Positions 1 to 7,838 of a stretch of DNA of 20,620 bases are shown in pieces; positions within the stretch are counted from its first letter, which is position 1, and every line of letters begins with the position of its first letter. Source of the stretch: CAYFMP01 sp964344215 (lineage in GTDB: Bacteria; Pseudomonadota; Alphaproteobacteria; Rhodospirillales; Casp-alpha2); NCBI GenBank assembly GCA_964344215.1, contig CAYFMP010000067.1:1-20620 (forward strand). Direction: 5' to 3'. The position numbers and the translations under genes were made by a program. Under the pieces are notes generated by a model that worked only from the letters and a program-made list of their open reading frames with translations, had not been told where the DNA came from and ran no database searches.

Positions 1-30
1 CCTTGACCAACAACACCGCAATCAGACAAA

Positions 31-42
31 TGTCAAAGAGCA
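31..42 (-). promoter_or_regulatory. boxA-like antitermination element of an rRNA leader
   Basis: The minus strand reads TGCTCTTTGACA, one base from the E. coli rrn boxA core TGCTCTTTAACA. BoxA RNA recruits the NusB/NusE antitermination complex in rRNA operon leaders. It lies about 40 nt downstream of the predicted start of the promoter at 88-116. The sequence from 82 down to 1 is therefore read as the leader upstream of a 16S rRNA gene outside the window. Confidence 0.65.
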
Positions 43-87
43 CCGCCCGCCGCCCCGAAACCGGGACCGCACGGGAAAACATTAAGC

Positions 88-116
88 TATATACGCTAAA
101 AAACCTAAAAAGTCAA
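88..116 (-). promoter_or_regulatory. rrn-type sigma-70 promoter reading leftwards
   Basis: On the minus strand a TTGACT -35 box (116-111) is followed by a 17-nt spacer and a TATATA -10 box (93-88). Transcription would begin near 81-82. Upstream of the -35 box (about 117-140) the minus strand is AT-rich, as in UP elements of strong promoters. A boxA-like element lies about 40 bases downstream on the same strand, which is why I assign it to an rRNA operon rather than to a protein gene. The rRNA itself would lie left of the window and is not seen. Confidence 0.7.
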
Positions 117-144
117 GGGTAAAATAGGAACAAAATAGATCCAG

Positions 145-419
145 ATGGGCGCTATACTGCGCCGCATGGCCGACCTCTCCGCCGCCGACGAGAACGCCGT
201 CCGCGTCCGCGCCGAGCAGAGCAGAGGGTCGAGACGCATGGCTCGGGCACGGTGGAGTGGGCGGCGGCGGAAGCGGCCCGGGCGCTCAAGGCCGGCGACC
301 TGGCAGCCTGCGATTTCTGGAAGCGGGTGGTATGGCACGCCGAACGGCCTGGCGCTGGCTCGGGAGACCGGGCGGGAGCCACGGCATTGAGAGAAGCGGC
401 CGCGGCCCGTATACGATGA
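145..419 (+). pseudogene. Small alphaproteobacterial-type hypothetical gene broken by a 5-bp duplication
   Basis: From ATG 145 (or 166) the frame gives a plausible start (MADLSAADENAVRVRAEQ), then degenerates to Arg-rich noise after about 219. Another frame continues with protein-like sequence (ETHGSGTVEWAAAEAARAL, then GDLAACDFWKRVVW) to a TGA at 417-419. At the junction GAGCA is directly repeated (214-218, 219-223). Removing one unit joins both halves in frame, giving a protein of about 84-91 residues. The family is not recognised with certainty; the repaired product looks like a short soluble helical protein. A sequencing error, or two unrelated fortuitous frames, are the alternatives. Confidence 0.4.
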
Positions 420-458
420 CCGGCGGGGAAGGCGGTCGCGCAGACGCGGGGGTGGGTC

Positions 459-1076
459 CTAGGGCCGCGCCGCGTCGGGATGGGCCGGGGCGCACGATTC
501 CCAGATCGGCTCGAAGTCGCCCTGGCGTTCCTCGTAGACGTCGATGCTGAGCACGTGATCGACGGTGCGACCGTCGGCGGCGAACGGCAGCCTCAGTACC
601 AAGACGTGGGCGACGCCCCACTCCGATTGCCGGATACGGGCGACGAAACAGGCCGTCTCGGCCGCCGCCACTATCTCCTCGTACTGGCCGATGACGGCCT
701 TCATGGTGTCGTCGATCTCCAGGTCCTTGGGTCCGCGGCCGGTGTAGTCGCCGCCGCCGAAGGTGCGCACCTCCGAGCCCCAGAACCGGTAGGTCCAGGT
801 GCCGACGTCGAGCAGGATCATGCGGGCGATGGCGCGCGGCGGGAAATCGAGGAAATGCACCTCGCCCCATTTCGGCAGCGCGTCGCCGTCGCAGGCCTGG
901 CGCCAGACCTGCAAGGCCTGCCGCAGCTCATCGTAAGGAATATCCGCGAGTCCAAGTCTACGGTAAGCCTTCACCGCACGTCCCCAAAGCGATCCCCGAC
1001 CCGGCCGAAGCTTCGCGCGATGGCCGGGGCCGCGGACCTCTCCCCTCTCGAGATTCGCCGCGGCCGGGCGGATCAT
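459..1076 (-). CDS. PAS_5-family (single PAS-like domain) protein
   Basis: The product is a soluble protein of about 205 residues from ATG 1076, or 213 from a TTG at 1100. From about residue 57 of the longer form it resembles the alphaproteobacterial PAS_5 domain: a short helix (ELRQALQVWRQA), LPKWGEVHFLDFPP, then LLDVGTWTYRFWGSEV and the GGGDYTGRGPKDLE strand-loop typical of the fold. These proteins are usually stand-alone sensory modules; their ligand and partner are generally unknown, and none is shown here. No membrane helix or output domain is present. The first 40 residues are Arg/Gly/Pro-rich and neither start has a Shine-Dalgarno sequence, so translation may begin further in, for example at a GTG near codon 43 of the long form. 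It is divergent from prfB. Confidence 0.7.
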   Translation of the reverse strand: MIRPAAANLERGEVRGPGHRAKLRPGRGSLWGRAVKAYRRLGLADIPYDELRQALQVWRQACDGDALPKWGEVHFLDFPPRAIARMILLDVGTWTYRFWGSEVRTFGGGDYTGRGPKDLEIDDTMKAVIGQYEEIVAAAETACFVARIRQSEWGVAHVLVLRLPFAADGRTVDHVLSIDVYEERQGDFEPIWESCAPAHPDAARP

Positions 1077-1282
1077 GTCAGATTGATCGCGGTCAAACAA
1101 CGTAAAAACTACAAGTAGAATACGAACTTATGAACCCATCCCGAGAAGCGAAACGAATTACAACCGGGCCCGTTCGGCGGCAAACCCAACCGCGCCCTCC
1201 GCGCCGGACGCTTCTCCGTCTTGCCGCCGCCGCCGCCGGCCGCTAAAAGACGGTCCAGTCAAGCACGACGAAAGCCCACGCC

Positions 1283-2387
1283 ATGCGCGCCGAAACCGAA
1301 GCCGTCGCCTCCCAGATCAAGCAGTCGGTCGAACTGCTGAGGAGGCATCTTTGACTACGACCGGGCGAAACTGCGCCTCGACGAGCTGAACGCGCTGGCC
1401 GAGAGTCCCGGCCTGTGGGACGATCCGGACAAGGCGCAAGCCCTGATGCGCGAGCGCACCGGGCTCGAGGCCGGGCTGGCCGAGATCGACGGCTTCGAGC
1501 GCGAGCTGGCCGACAACACCGACCTCATCGAACTGGCCGAGGCCGAGGACGACGCCGACGTGATCGCCGAGGCCGAAGCGGCGCTGATCGAGTTGGCGGC
1601 GCGCGCCGCCAAGGCCGAGCTGAAGACGCTGCTATCCGGCGAGGCCGACGCCAACGACTGCTACCTGGAGGTCCACGCCGGGGCCGGCGGCACCGAGGCC
1701 CAGGACTGGGCCGAGATGCTCTTGCGCATGTATTCGCGCTGGGCCGAGGCCAAGGGCTACAGGGTCGAGTGGCTGGAGGAGAGCGCCGGCGAGGAAGCCG
1801 GCCTCAAGTCGGCGACGCTGCGCGTCAGCGGCGACAACGCCTATGGGTGGCTGAAGACGGAATCGGGCGTGCATCGGCTGGTCCGCATCTCGCCGTTCGA
1901 TTCGAGTGCCCGGCGCCACACCAGCTTCGCCTCGGCCTGGGTCTATCCGGTGATCGAGGACGACATCGAGATCGAAATCGAGGACAAGGACTTGCGGGTC
2001 GATACCTACCGGGCTTCTGGGGCCGGCGGCCAGCACGTCAACAAAACCGATAGCGCCGTCCGCCTGACGCACGCGCCCACCGGCATTGTCGTTCAGTGCC
2101 AGAACGACCGCTCCCAGCACAAGAACCGGGCGACCGCCATGAACATGCTGAAAGCGCGCCTCTACGAGCTCGAATTGCAAAAACGCGAGGAGGCGGCGCA
2201 AGCCGAGCACTACGCCAAGACCGACATCGGCTGGGGCCACCAGATCCGCTCCTACGTGCTGCAGCCCTACCAGATGGTCAAGGACCTGCGCACCGAATTC
2301 GAGACCTCCAACACCCAGGCCGTGCTCGACGGCGACCTCGACGATTTCATGGCCGCGGCGCTGGCGCACCGGGTCAGGAGCTCATAA
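1283..2387 (+). CDS. prfB: Peptide chain release factor 2 (RF2), with programmed +1 frameshift
   Basis: RF2 reads UGA and UAA stop codons in the ribosomal A site and triggers peptide release. The reading frame opens at ATG 1283, runs 23 codons (ending LLRRHL) to an in-frame TGA at 1352, and continues in the +1 frame from GAC 1353 (DYDRAKLRLDELNALAE) to TAA 2387, giving 367 residues as in typical RF2. The stop-recognition tripeptide SPF is at residues 203-205 and the catalytic GGQ at 248-250 in the context GAGGQHVNKTDSAVR. An annotation starting at ATG 1446 would lose 54 N-terminal residues. No clear Shine-Dalgarno precedes 1283. The frameshift makes synthesis autoregulated: low RF2 favours frameshifting at the UGA. 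Confidence 0.96.
1340..1355 (+). promoter_or_regulatory. prfB programmed +1 frameshift signal
   Basis: The bases AGGAGG CAT CTT TGA C match the well-known E. coli RF2 recoding site (AGGGGG TAT CTT TGA C) in order and spacing. An internal Shine-Dalgarno-like AGGAGG lies 3 nt before the slippery CTT codon, followed by the UGA with a C context. Slipping from CTT to TTT skips T1352 and resumes at GAC 1353. Confidence 0.95.
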
Positions 2388-2697
2388 AACCAGGCCGCCG
2401 AACCGACAAGCGTTCCCGCCGCCGGCCCGGTTCGCCACGCCGCCAATTCCGGACCAATCTGCGGTCGTCGTTGGGTATCCGTTTGCAACCGTTGCCGTCG
2501 ATAAACGCGCGTCATCGAGGGAAATCAAGGAGCAGGACGACCATTGTATGCGACAACACAATATGTTAGGGGGATTCCTGAAGGGGGCCTGACACCAATT
2601 GAAAAACACGGGGTAACGCGCCTTGAGCCCGAGGATGGTCTGCGCGTCGTGATCGATTCGCACCGCCGCCAAACGCGTTACCCGTAGGAACAGTTGC
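2388..2697. other. 310-bp intergenic region between prfB and the PepSY gene
   Basis: I see no convincing gene here. Its second half has lower GC than its surroundings. A perfect 10-bp inverted repeat, GGGTAACGCG (2611-2620) and CGCGTTACCC (2674-2683), lies with a 53-nt loop just upstream of the next gene. It could be an operator or the base of a leader-RNA stem. The Shine-Dalgarno sequence AGGAA (2686-2690) directly follows the right arm and serves the ATG at 2698. No terminator with a T-run follows prfB. Confidence 0.5.
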
Positions 2698-3780
2698 ATG
2701 GAGTTTTCGTACGCGCGATTCTTCCGCACGCTTCACAAATGGTCGGCGATTATCATATCGATACCGATCATCGTCGTCATTCTGACCGGAATCGTCCTAC
2801 AGGTCAGAAAGCCCTCTAATTTCATTCAACCGAACCTGCATTTCGGGGTGTCGGTCAATCAGCCGACGGCGAGCCTGGAGGAAATCCTGGAAAGCGTCAA
2901 AGCGGTCCCCGAAATGAAAGTCGAATCCTGGAAAGACGTCAGGATACTCGATCTGAGGCCCAAGCAGGGAACCGTGAAGGTCCGCAACCGCGAGGAGTTG
3001 GAGACGCAGATCGACGCCAGGACCGCGGAAGTCCTGAATGTGGGCCAGAGATGGAACGACATCATCACCTTGATGCACGAAGGAACCACTTGGGGCCTCA
3101 GGCTTTGGGTGTTCCTGCCGGTTGCTCTGATCGCGCTGGTCCTGAGTCTCACCGGCTTCTATCTCATCGTGCAGGTGACCGCGGGCAAACTGCGTACCCG
3201 CAAGCGGCGCCGCGCCGCCCAGGCGCAACAGCAATCGAGCGCCGGCAATCCGGCGGCGCCCGCCTCCAACCGGCGTTTCAACCTGATGGCGTTTTGCCGC
3301 AAATATCATTACGCCCTGGGGATCGTCGTCATCGCGCCCTGGATGATCGTCGCCGCGTCCGGCGTCCTCCTGCAGATTCGCTATGAGGTTCCCTGGGTCA
3401 TGCCGCAGCTTCACAAAGGCATCGGCAGGGTGCCCACCGTCGAGTTCGAGGACGTCCTGGCCAGCGCCAGATTGCTGCCGAATGCGGGCGTCAAAGACTG
3501 GAAGGACGTGTGGCGGGTCTATGTTTATCCCAACCGCGGCATTATTTCGATCCGGGCAAAGAACCGCCAGCAGATCCAGTTCGACGCCCAAACCGGCGAA
3601 CTTCTGGATGTCTCCGTGCGGCGCACCGACTTCATCGAGGACATCCACGAGGGCAAATGGATGGGCATGAACCTGTGGCTGTTCCTGCCCGTTCACTTCG
3701 CTTCGACATTGCTCTGGATGTTAGGTGTTTTCCTTTGGGGGCGGTCGCTGTTTTCGCGCAGAAAGAAGGCAGCAAATTGA
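2698..3780 (+). CDS. Tandem-duplicated PepSY-associated TM protein
   Basis: The 360-residue inner-membrane protein has four predicted helices (about 14-37, 134-158, 206-226, 324-347) and two periplasmic PepSY-like segments. The halves align: RTLHKW..GIVLQVR with RKYHYALG..GVLLQIR, VESWKDVRI with VKDWKDVWR, and MHEGTTWGLRLWVFLPV with IHEGKWMGMNLWLFLPV. They are joined by a basic cytoplasmic linker (about 160-200). PepSY_TM relatives include FoxB/PiuB-type proteins linked to siderophore reduction, some with heme held by membrane histidines. Here His13/His127 and His204/His317 sit in matching places at the helix ends, so heme binding is possible but inferred. The start is supported by AGGAA seven bases upstream of ATG 2698. 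No TonB receptor or siderophore gene is nearby. The function is unproven. Confidence 0.8.
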   Translation: MEFSYARFFRTLHKWSAIIISIPIIVVILTGIVLQVRKPSNFIQPNLHFGVSVNQPTASLEEILESVKAVPEMKVESWKDVRILDLRPKQGTVKVRNREELETQIDARTAEVLNVGQRWNDIITLMHEGTTWGLRLWVFLPVALIALVLSLTGFYLIVQVTAGKLRTRKRRRAAQAQQQSSAGNPAAPASNRRFNLMAFCRKYHYALGIVVIAPWMIVAASGVLLQIRYEVPWVMPQLHKGIGRVPTVEFEDVLASARLLPNAGVKDWKDVWRVYVYPNRGIISIRAKNRQQIQFDAQTGELLDVSVRRTDFIEDIHEGKWMGMNLWLFLPVHFASTLLWMLGVFLWGRSLFSRRKKAAN

Positions 3781-3930
3781 CGGCCGTCGACGGCAAAGCG
3801 TGACAAACCGACCTGTTTTAATTAGGATTCTCCAATAAGCGAATAATTTCCAAATAAAAACGCAAAGAAACGAAAGATCAGCTGCTGCTGCGGTAGCAGT
3901 GAACCAATAAGAGGGATAGAGAATCCGGTC

Positions 3931-5514
3931 ATGTCGGAGGAACCGGTTACAACCGGCAAAGTAGTTTCCTACAGAAACGAAACCGGCCGCGCCGTCAGGG
4001 CGGAAGAAGTGGAGCGTCGCCTGGCGGCCGTTCTCGCCGCCGATGTCGAAGGGTACAGCCGGCTGATGGGGGCCGACGAGAAGGCCACCCTGGAAACCTT
4101 GCAGGAATGCCGCCGCGTCATCGACGGGCTGATCGAGCAGTACAACGGTCATTTCGTCGGCTCGGCCGGCGACAGCGTGCTCGCCGAATTCGCCAGCGCC
4201 ATCGATGCGGTGAAATGCGCCTACGATATTCAGCGTAAACTGTGGGCAATCAATACCGATCTTCCGATCAACCGGCGCATGATGTTCCGCATCGGCATCA
4301 ACGTCGGCGACATCATCATCGAGGGCCGCGATATCCACGGCGACGGCGTCAACATTGCCTCCCGCCTCGAAGGCCTGGCCGATGGCGGCGGCATCGCCGT
4401 GTCCGGCAGCGTCTACGAGCAGATCAAGAACAAGGTCGACTATGTTTTCGACGACATCGGGGCCCAATCGGTAAAGAACATCGCCGACCCGGTTCCGGTC
4501 TACCGCATCCGGATGACGCCGGACGATCGTCCGCACCGCCGCATCAATCCGCAGACCCGCGCCATGTTGACGGGCATGTTCCTGGGCGTTCTGGTGCTGT
4601 TGGTGATCGAGGGCGCCGGGGTATGGGCTTGGCTGAACCTTTTTCGCGGCGAGGAGATTATCACCGCGGCCAGCGAGAAGCGCAGCCCGAAGTTGACGAC
4701 GGCCCAGAGGGAAAGACTGACGATAGCGCCGCTGCCCAAGAAACTGGCCCCGGGCACGACCTTTCAGCAGTGTGCCGATTGCCCGGCGATGGTGGTGGTG
4801 CCCGCCGGTAATTTCATAATGGGTTCCCCCGATACCGAGAAAGGGCGTCATCCAACGGAGATCGAGGGCCCTCAGCATGAGGTAATGATCGCCAAACCCT
4901 TCGCCGTCGGCCAGTTCGAGATTACTTTTCGCGAGTGGGACTCCTGCCTCTCGGCCGGCGGCTGCACCCAGAACCCACAGGACCGCGGTTGGGGACGCGG
5001 TAACCGCCCGGTTCTGTATGTCAGTTGGTTCGACGCTCAGCAATACCTGCAGTGGCTCGGCAACCTCAGCGGCCAGGAGTACCGGCTGCTAAGCGAGGCC
5101 GAGTGGGAGTATGTCGCCCGCGCCGGCAGCAAGACGAGCTTCTGGTGGGGCGACGAGGTCGGAGTCGACAAGGCGATCTGCATGGGATGCGGCGAGAATT
5201 ACGACGGTTCCATGACCACGCCGACGGGCTCCTTCGAACAGAACCCGTTCGGTCTCTACGACGTGCACGGCAACGTTTTCGAGTGGGTCCAGGATTGCTG
5301 GAACGGCACCTATGCCGGCGCCCCCGCCGACGGCTCGGCGTGGGTCAGCGGAGACTGTTCGCTGCGCGTCCTGCGCGGCGGTTCCTGGGGCAAGCCGCCG
5401 GAAAGCATGCGTTCGGCGCGGCGGATCAACGACCAGCCGTCGCTGCGAAGCGGCAAGCGGGGCTTTCGTGTGGCGATGACGTTGCCGCTTCAAAGGGGCC
5501 AACAGTCCAACTGA
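3931..5514 (+). CDS. Class III nucleotide cyclase - TM - SUMF1/FGE-like fusion protein
   Basis: The protein has 527 residues. Residues ~28-195 form a class III cyclase domain with metal-binding Asp38 (LAADVEGYSRLM) and Asp81 (GDSVLAEF), and the transition-state pair Asn141/Arg145 (GDGVNIASRLEGLA). The base-selecting Lys position (four before Asp81) is Gly77, while the second such position appears to be Asp134, so ATP versus GTP use cannot be assigned. One helix (211-237) crosses the membrane. Residues ~284-518 form a SUMF1/formylglycine-generating-enzyme fold, probably periplasmic (MVVVPAGNFIMGS, RLLSEAEWEYVARAG, GLYDVHGNVFEW, LRGGSW, GFRVAM). The two catalytic Cys expected after RGGSW are Lys488 and Met493, so formylglycine formation is unlikely and a binding or sensing role fits better. 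Start ATG 3931 has only a distant GAGGGA; a GTG at 4009 (VERRLAAVLAADV) is an alternative. It follows the PepSY gene by 150 bp on the same strand. Confidence 0.88.
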   Translation: MSEEPVTTGKVVSYRNETGRAVRAEEVERRLAAVLAADVEGYSRLMGADEKATLETLQECRRVIDGLIEQYNGHFVGSAGDSVLAEFASAIDAVKCAYDIQRKLWAINTDLPINRRMMFRIGINVGDIIIEGRDIHGDGVNIASRLEGLADGGGIAVSGSVYEQIKNKVDYVFDDIGAQSVKNIADPVPVYRIRMTPDDRPHRRINPQTRAMLTGMFLGVLVLLVIEGAGVWAWLNLFRGEEIITAASEKRSPKLTTAQRERLTIAPLPKKLAPGTTFQQCADCPAMVVVPAGNFIMGSPDTEKGRHPTEIEGPQHEVMIAKPFAVGQFEITFREWDSCLSAGGCTQNPQDRGWGRGNRPVLYVSWFDAQQYLQWLGNLSGQEYRLLSEAEWEYVARAGSKTSFWWGDEVGVDKAICMGCGENYDGSMTTPTGSFEQNPFGLYDVHGNVFEWVQDCWNGTYAGAPADGSAWVSGDCSLRVLRGGSWGKPPESMRSARRINDQPSLRSGKRGFRVAMTLPLQRGQQSN

Positions 5515-5574
5515 AAAGACCGTCGTCCGATTCGTCCGCTTGCGGCGACAAGCGCTCGATCGCCGGTCGAGTCT

Positions 5575-6786
5575 CTATCGCTGCGGCCAACGCCGCAGCA
5601 AGACGCGGACCACGGCCGGCGCCAGAGTCGAGGTCACCGCGACGATCAGCACCAGAGCGGAATAGGCCTCCGTCGTCAGCGCCCAATCGCCCAGGTCCTT
5701 GCCCTGGCGGGCGATGACGAGGGCGATCTCGGCCCTCGGCACCATGCTGACGCCGATCAGCACGGCGCCCGTCCAGCCGGCCGTGAAATAGGCCGGGGCG
5801 CCGGCGCCGACGACCTTGCCGAGGATGGCGACAACCAACAGGACGGCGCCGAGCGCCGAGGCCGAGGCCAGCGATTGCGGGTCCATGCTCATGCCGACGG
5901 TGATGAAGAAGAACGGCATGAAGAAATCGTGGACCGGCTCGAACGACGCCTCCATGCGGACCACGTCCGGGTCGCGGCTGAACACCAGGCCGGCGAACAA
6001 GGCGCCGATCGCCAGCGAGAAACCGAGCTGGGCGGCCAACGCCGCGATGACGATGCCGATGCCGGCGACCAGAAGGATGCCGTGGGCCCGCTGCGTGGCC
6101 TCGATGAAGCGGGCGATGTGGCGCTCGGCGTAGCGCGCGAACATCAGGCAAAAACCGCCGAAGATGAGGGCCTTGACCAGGAAGGCGCCGCCGGCCTTGA
6201 GCAGGGCGCCCGTGACGGTGCCGTCGGATGCGCCGTTCAGCACCGGCACGACGGCGAGGACGAAGGCGAGCAGCGCCACGGCGCTGATGTCGTCGAGTTC
6301 GGCGACGTCGAGCATCAGCTCGCCGTTGGCCGACGTGATGGCGCCGGCCTCGCCCCAGATCTCGGCGGTGACGGCGATGGAAGTGGCGGTCAACGCGACG
6401 GCGATGAACAGGCTGGGGATCAGCGGCACCGCCAGCCCATAATGGGCGAGCCAGAAGGCGGGGACGCCGCTCAGCACGACGTTGGAAATCCAGATCGGAG
6501 TGGCCCGCGGCAGTTTCTCGGCGAGGCCGATCAGGTCGCTTTCCAATCCGACCTTGAAGAGGATGGTGATGACGCCGATGCGGCCGAGGAACTCGAGCAC
6601 CACGTGGCCGTCGGTCGAGATCAGGTTGCCGGCGTCGTCGGCGATTCGAAGAAGCAGGCCGAGTGCGATGAACCCGGCCAGCGCCGGCAGGCCGACCCGC
6701 TCGAACCCCGTCTTGAAGAGGATGGCGAGGATGATGACGACACCGACCAGAAGATCGAGGAAGGGCAGTGCGTGGACGTTTTCCAT
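5575..6786 (-). CDS. CPA2-type monovalent cation/proton antiporter
   Basis: This is a polytopic membrane protein of about 403 residues with roughly 12 hydrophobic helices in the Na+/H+ exchanger fold. Diagnostic features are the FKTGFERVGLPALAGFIALG start, ITILFKVGLESDL, the unwound-helix segment ALTATSIAVTAEIW, and ELDDISAVALLAFVL with a paired Asp-Asp (175/176 of the longer form), as in electrogenic NapA-type exchangers. KefB/KefC instead carry Gln-Asp there. There is no C-terminal RCK/TrkA_N domain. I prefer ATG 6786 (MENVHALPFLD), with AGGA ten bases upstream; an upstream ATG at 6816 would add ten charged residues and has no ribosome-binding site. It lies 131 bp after the usp gene on the same strand, suggesting one transcript for ion and stress homeostasis. 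Ion specificity is not readable from the sequence. Confidence 0.88.
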   Translation of the reverse strand: MENVHALPFLDLLVGVVIILAILFKTGFERVGLPALAGFIALGLLLRIADDAGNLISTDGHVVLEFLGRIGVITILFKVGLESDLIGLAEKLPRATPIWISNVVLSGVPAFWLAHYGLAVPLIPSLFIAVALTATSIAVTAEIWGEAGAITSANGELMLDVAELDDISAVALLAFVLAVVPVLNGASDGTVTGALLKAGGAFLVKALIFGGFCLMFARYAERHIARFIEATQRAHGILLVAGIGIVIAALAAQLGFSLAIGALFAGLVFSRDPDVVRMEASFEPVHDFFMPFFFITVGMSMDPQSLASASALGAVLLVVAILGKVVGAGAPAYFTAGWTGAVLIGVSMVPRAEIALVIARQGKDLGDWALTTEAYSALVLIVAVTSTLAPAVVRVLLRRWPQR

Positions 6787-6917
6787 GTGTCGCGGGTCCT
6801 GTTCGTCCTCGACCATCGGGCGGCTGACCCACTATACCGGCTTGTCGCCAACCCCGGCTAGACGTTGAAAGGGCGCCCGGCAGACGCCGTCGGGCCGGAA
6901 CCGATCGGATCGGACGA

Positions 6918-7838
6918 CTACTGGACCTCCAACGTGACCGGCGTCACGAACCCTTCCGGCTTGACCGTCAGTACCGCGCAGTTGACCATGCGCAGCACCG
7001 TTTCCGCCGTGTTGCCGATGAGAAATCCGGGAATCCCGGTCCGAACCACCGTCCCCATGACGATCAGGTCGATCCGCTGGTTGTCGGCTATGCGGGGGAT
7101 CAGGATACCGGGATCGCCCCGCGGCAGATGGATATGGGATCGGAGGTCGGCGACGTCGTAACGTCCGAGGAATCCCTCCAGGGTTTCCCGGTGCATGGCC
7201 TCGTGATCGCGCAGGATTTCCTGGTGGCTGCCCTCGGGGCCGAGCACGGCGGCCTCGGAGCGAAGGGTGGCGAGGTCGTGTCCGGTGACGTCCCAGGCAT
7301 GGACGAGGTGAAGCTCGCTGTTGTTCAGGACCGCCTGCGAGGTCGCCAGGTCCATGATCTTGGTGTTCAGTTCCTGCGCCGCCGCGTCGTCCGGCCGCGG
7401 GTCGATAGCCGCCAGGATGCGGGCATAATCGTTGCGGCCGCCCGGGTGCACGACCCAGACCGCACACGGGCACTTGCGCATGAGGCGCATCGAGGTGTTG
7501 CCGAAGAAGAACTCCCTGACCCCCTCTATGCCGTCGGCGGTTATGATCACCAAGTCGTGCCCGCCGCGCAGCACCTGGCGGATGATCTCCAGAAACTTGA
7601 CGCCTTCCAGCACGACCGCCTCGACGGCGACTCCGTCTTGGTGGATCGACGCGGCCAGCCGGTCCATGTGTTTCTTGCGCTCGGCGACGGCGTCGGCGTG
7701 ATGGGCCGGATCCTCGAAGACGTCGACCAGCGTAACCCGGGCCTGGTTCCGTTTGGCGAGGATGGTGGCCTGACGGAACGCGTCGTCGTCGCCGACGACA
7801 TGGTTGTAGACGACGAGGATGTTCTTGAAGCGCTTCAC
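6918..7838 (-). CDS. Tandem universal stress protein, UspE-like
   Basis: The 306-residue cytoplasmic protein has two Usp domains: ~1-150 (MKRFKNILVVYNHV to PCAVWVVHPGG) and ~160-300 (RILAAIDPRPDD to NCAVLTVKPEGFVTPV). The length, two-domain build and C-terminal motif GTVVRTGIPGFLIGNTAE followed by VKPEGF resemble E. coli UspE more than UspA. The nucleotide-binding G-x2-G-x9-G(S/T) signature is incomplete in the second domain because its second Gly is Val, so ATP binding there is doubtful. AGGAG (7849-7845) seven bases before the ATG supports the start. The 5' leader contains a 64-bp palindromic repeat whose end touches that Shine-Dalgarno sequence. It is followed by the antiporter gene. Confidence 0.9.
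   Translation of the reverse strand: MKRFKNILVVYNHVVGDDDAFRQATILAKRNQARVTLVDVFEDPAHHADAVAERKKHMDRLAASIHQDGVAVEAVVLEGVKFLEIIRQVLRGGHDLVIITADGIEGVREFFFGNTSMRLMRKCPCAVWVVHPGGRNDYARILAAIDPRPDDAAAQELNTKIMDLATSQAVLNNSELHLVHAWDVTGHDLATLRSEAAVLGPEGSHQEILRDHEAMHRETLEGFLGRYDVADLRSHIHLPRGDPGILIPRIADNQRIDLIVMGTVVRTGIPGFLIGNTAETVLRMVNCAVLTVKPEGFVTPVTLEVQ

Noticed and set aside
3884..3900. GCTGCT/AGCAGT small hairpin upstream of the cyclase gene
   Set aside because: It is a short stem made of a simple CTG repeat, with no sign of a riboswitch or terminator.
5555..5571. CTCGA-7nt-TCGAG hairpin between the cyclase-FGE and antiporter genes
   Set aside because: A 5-bp stem with no T-run on either strand is too weak to call a terminator.
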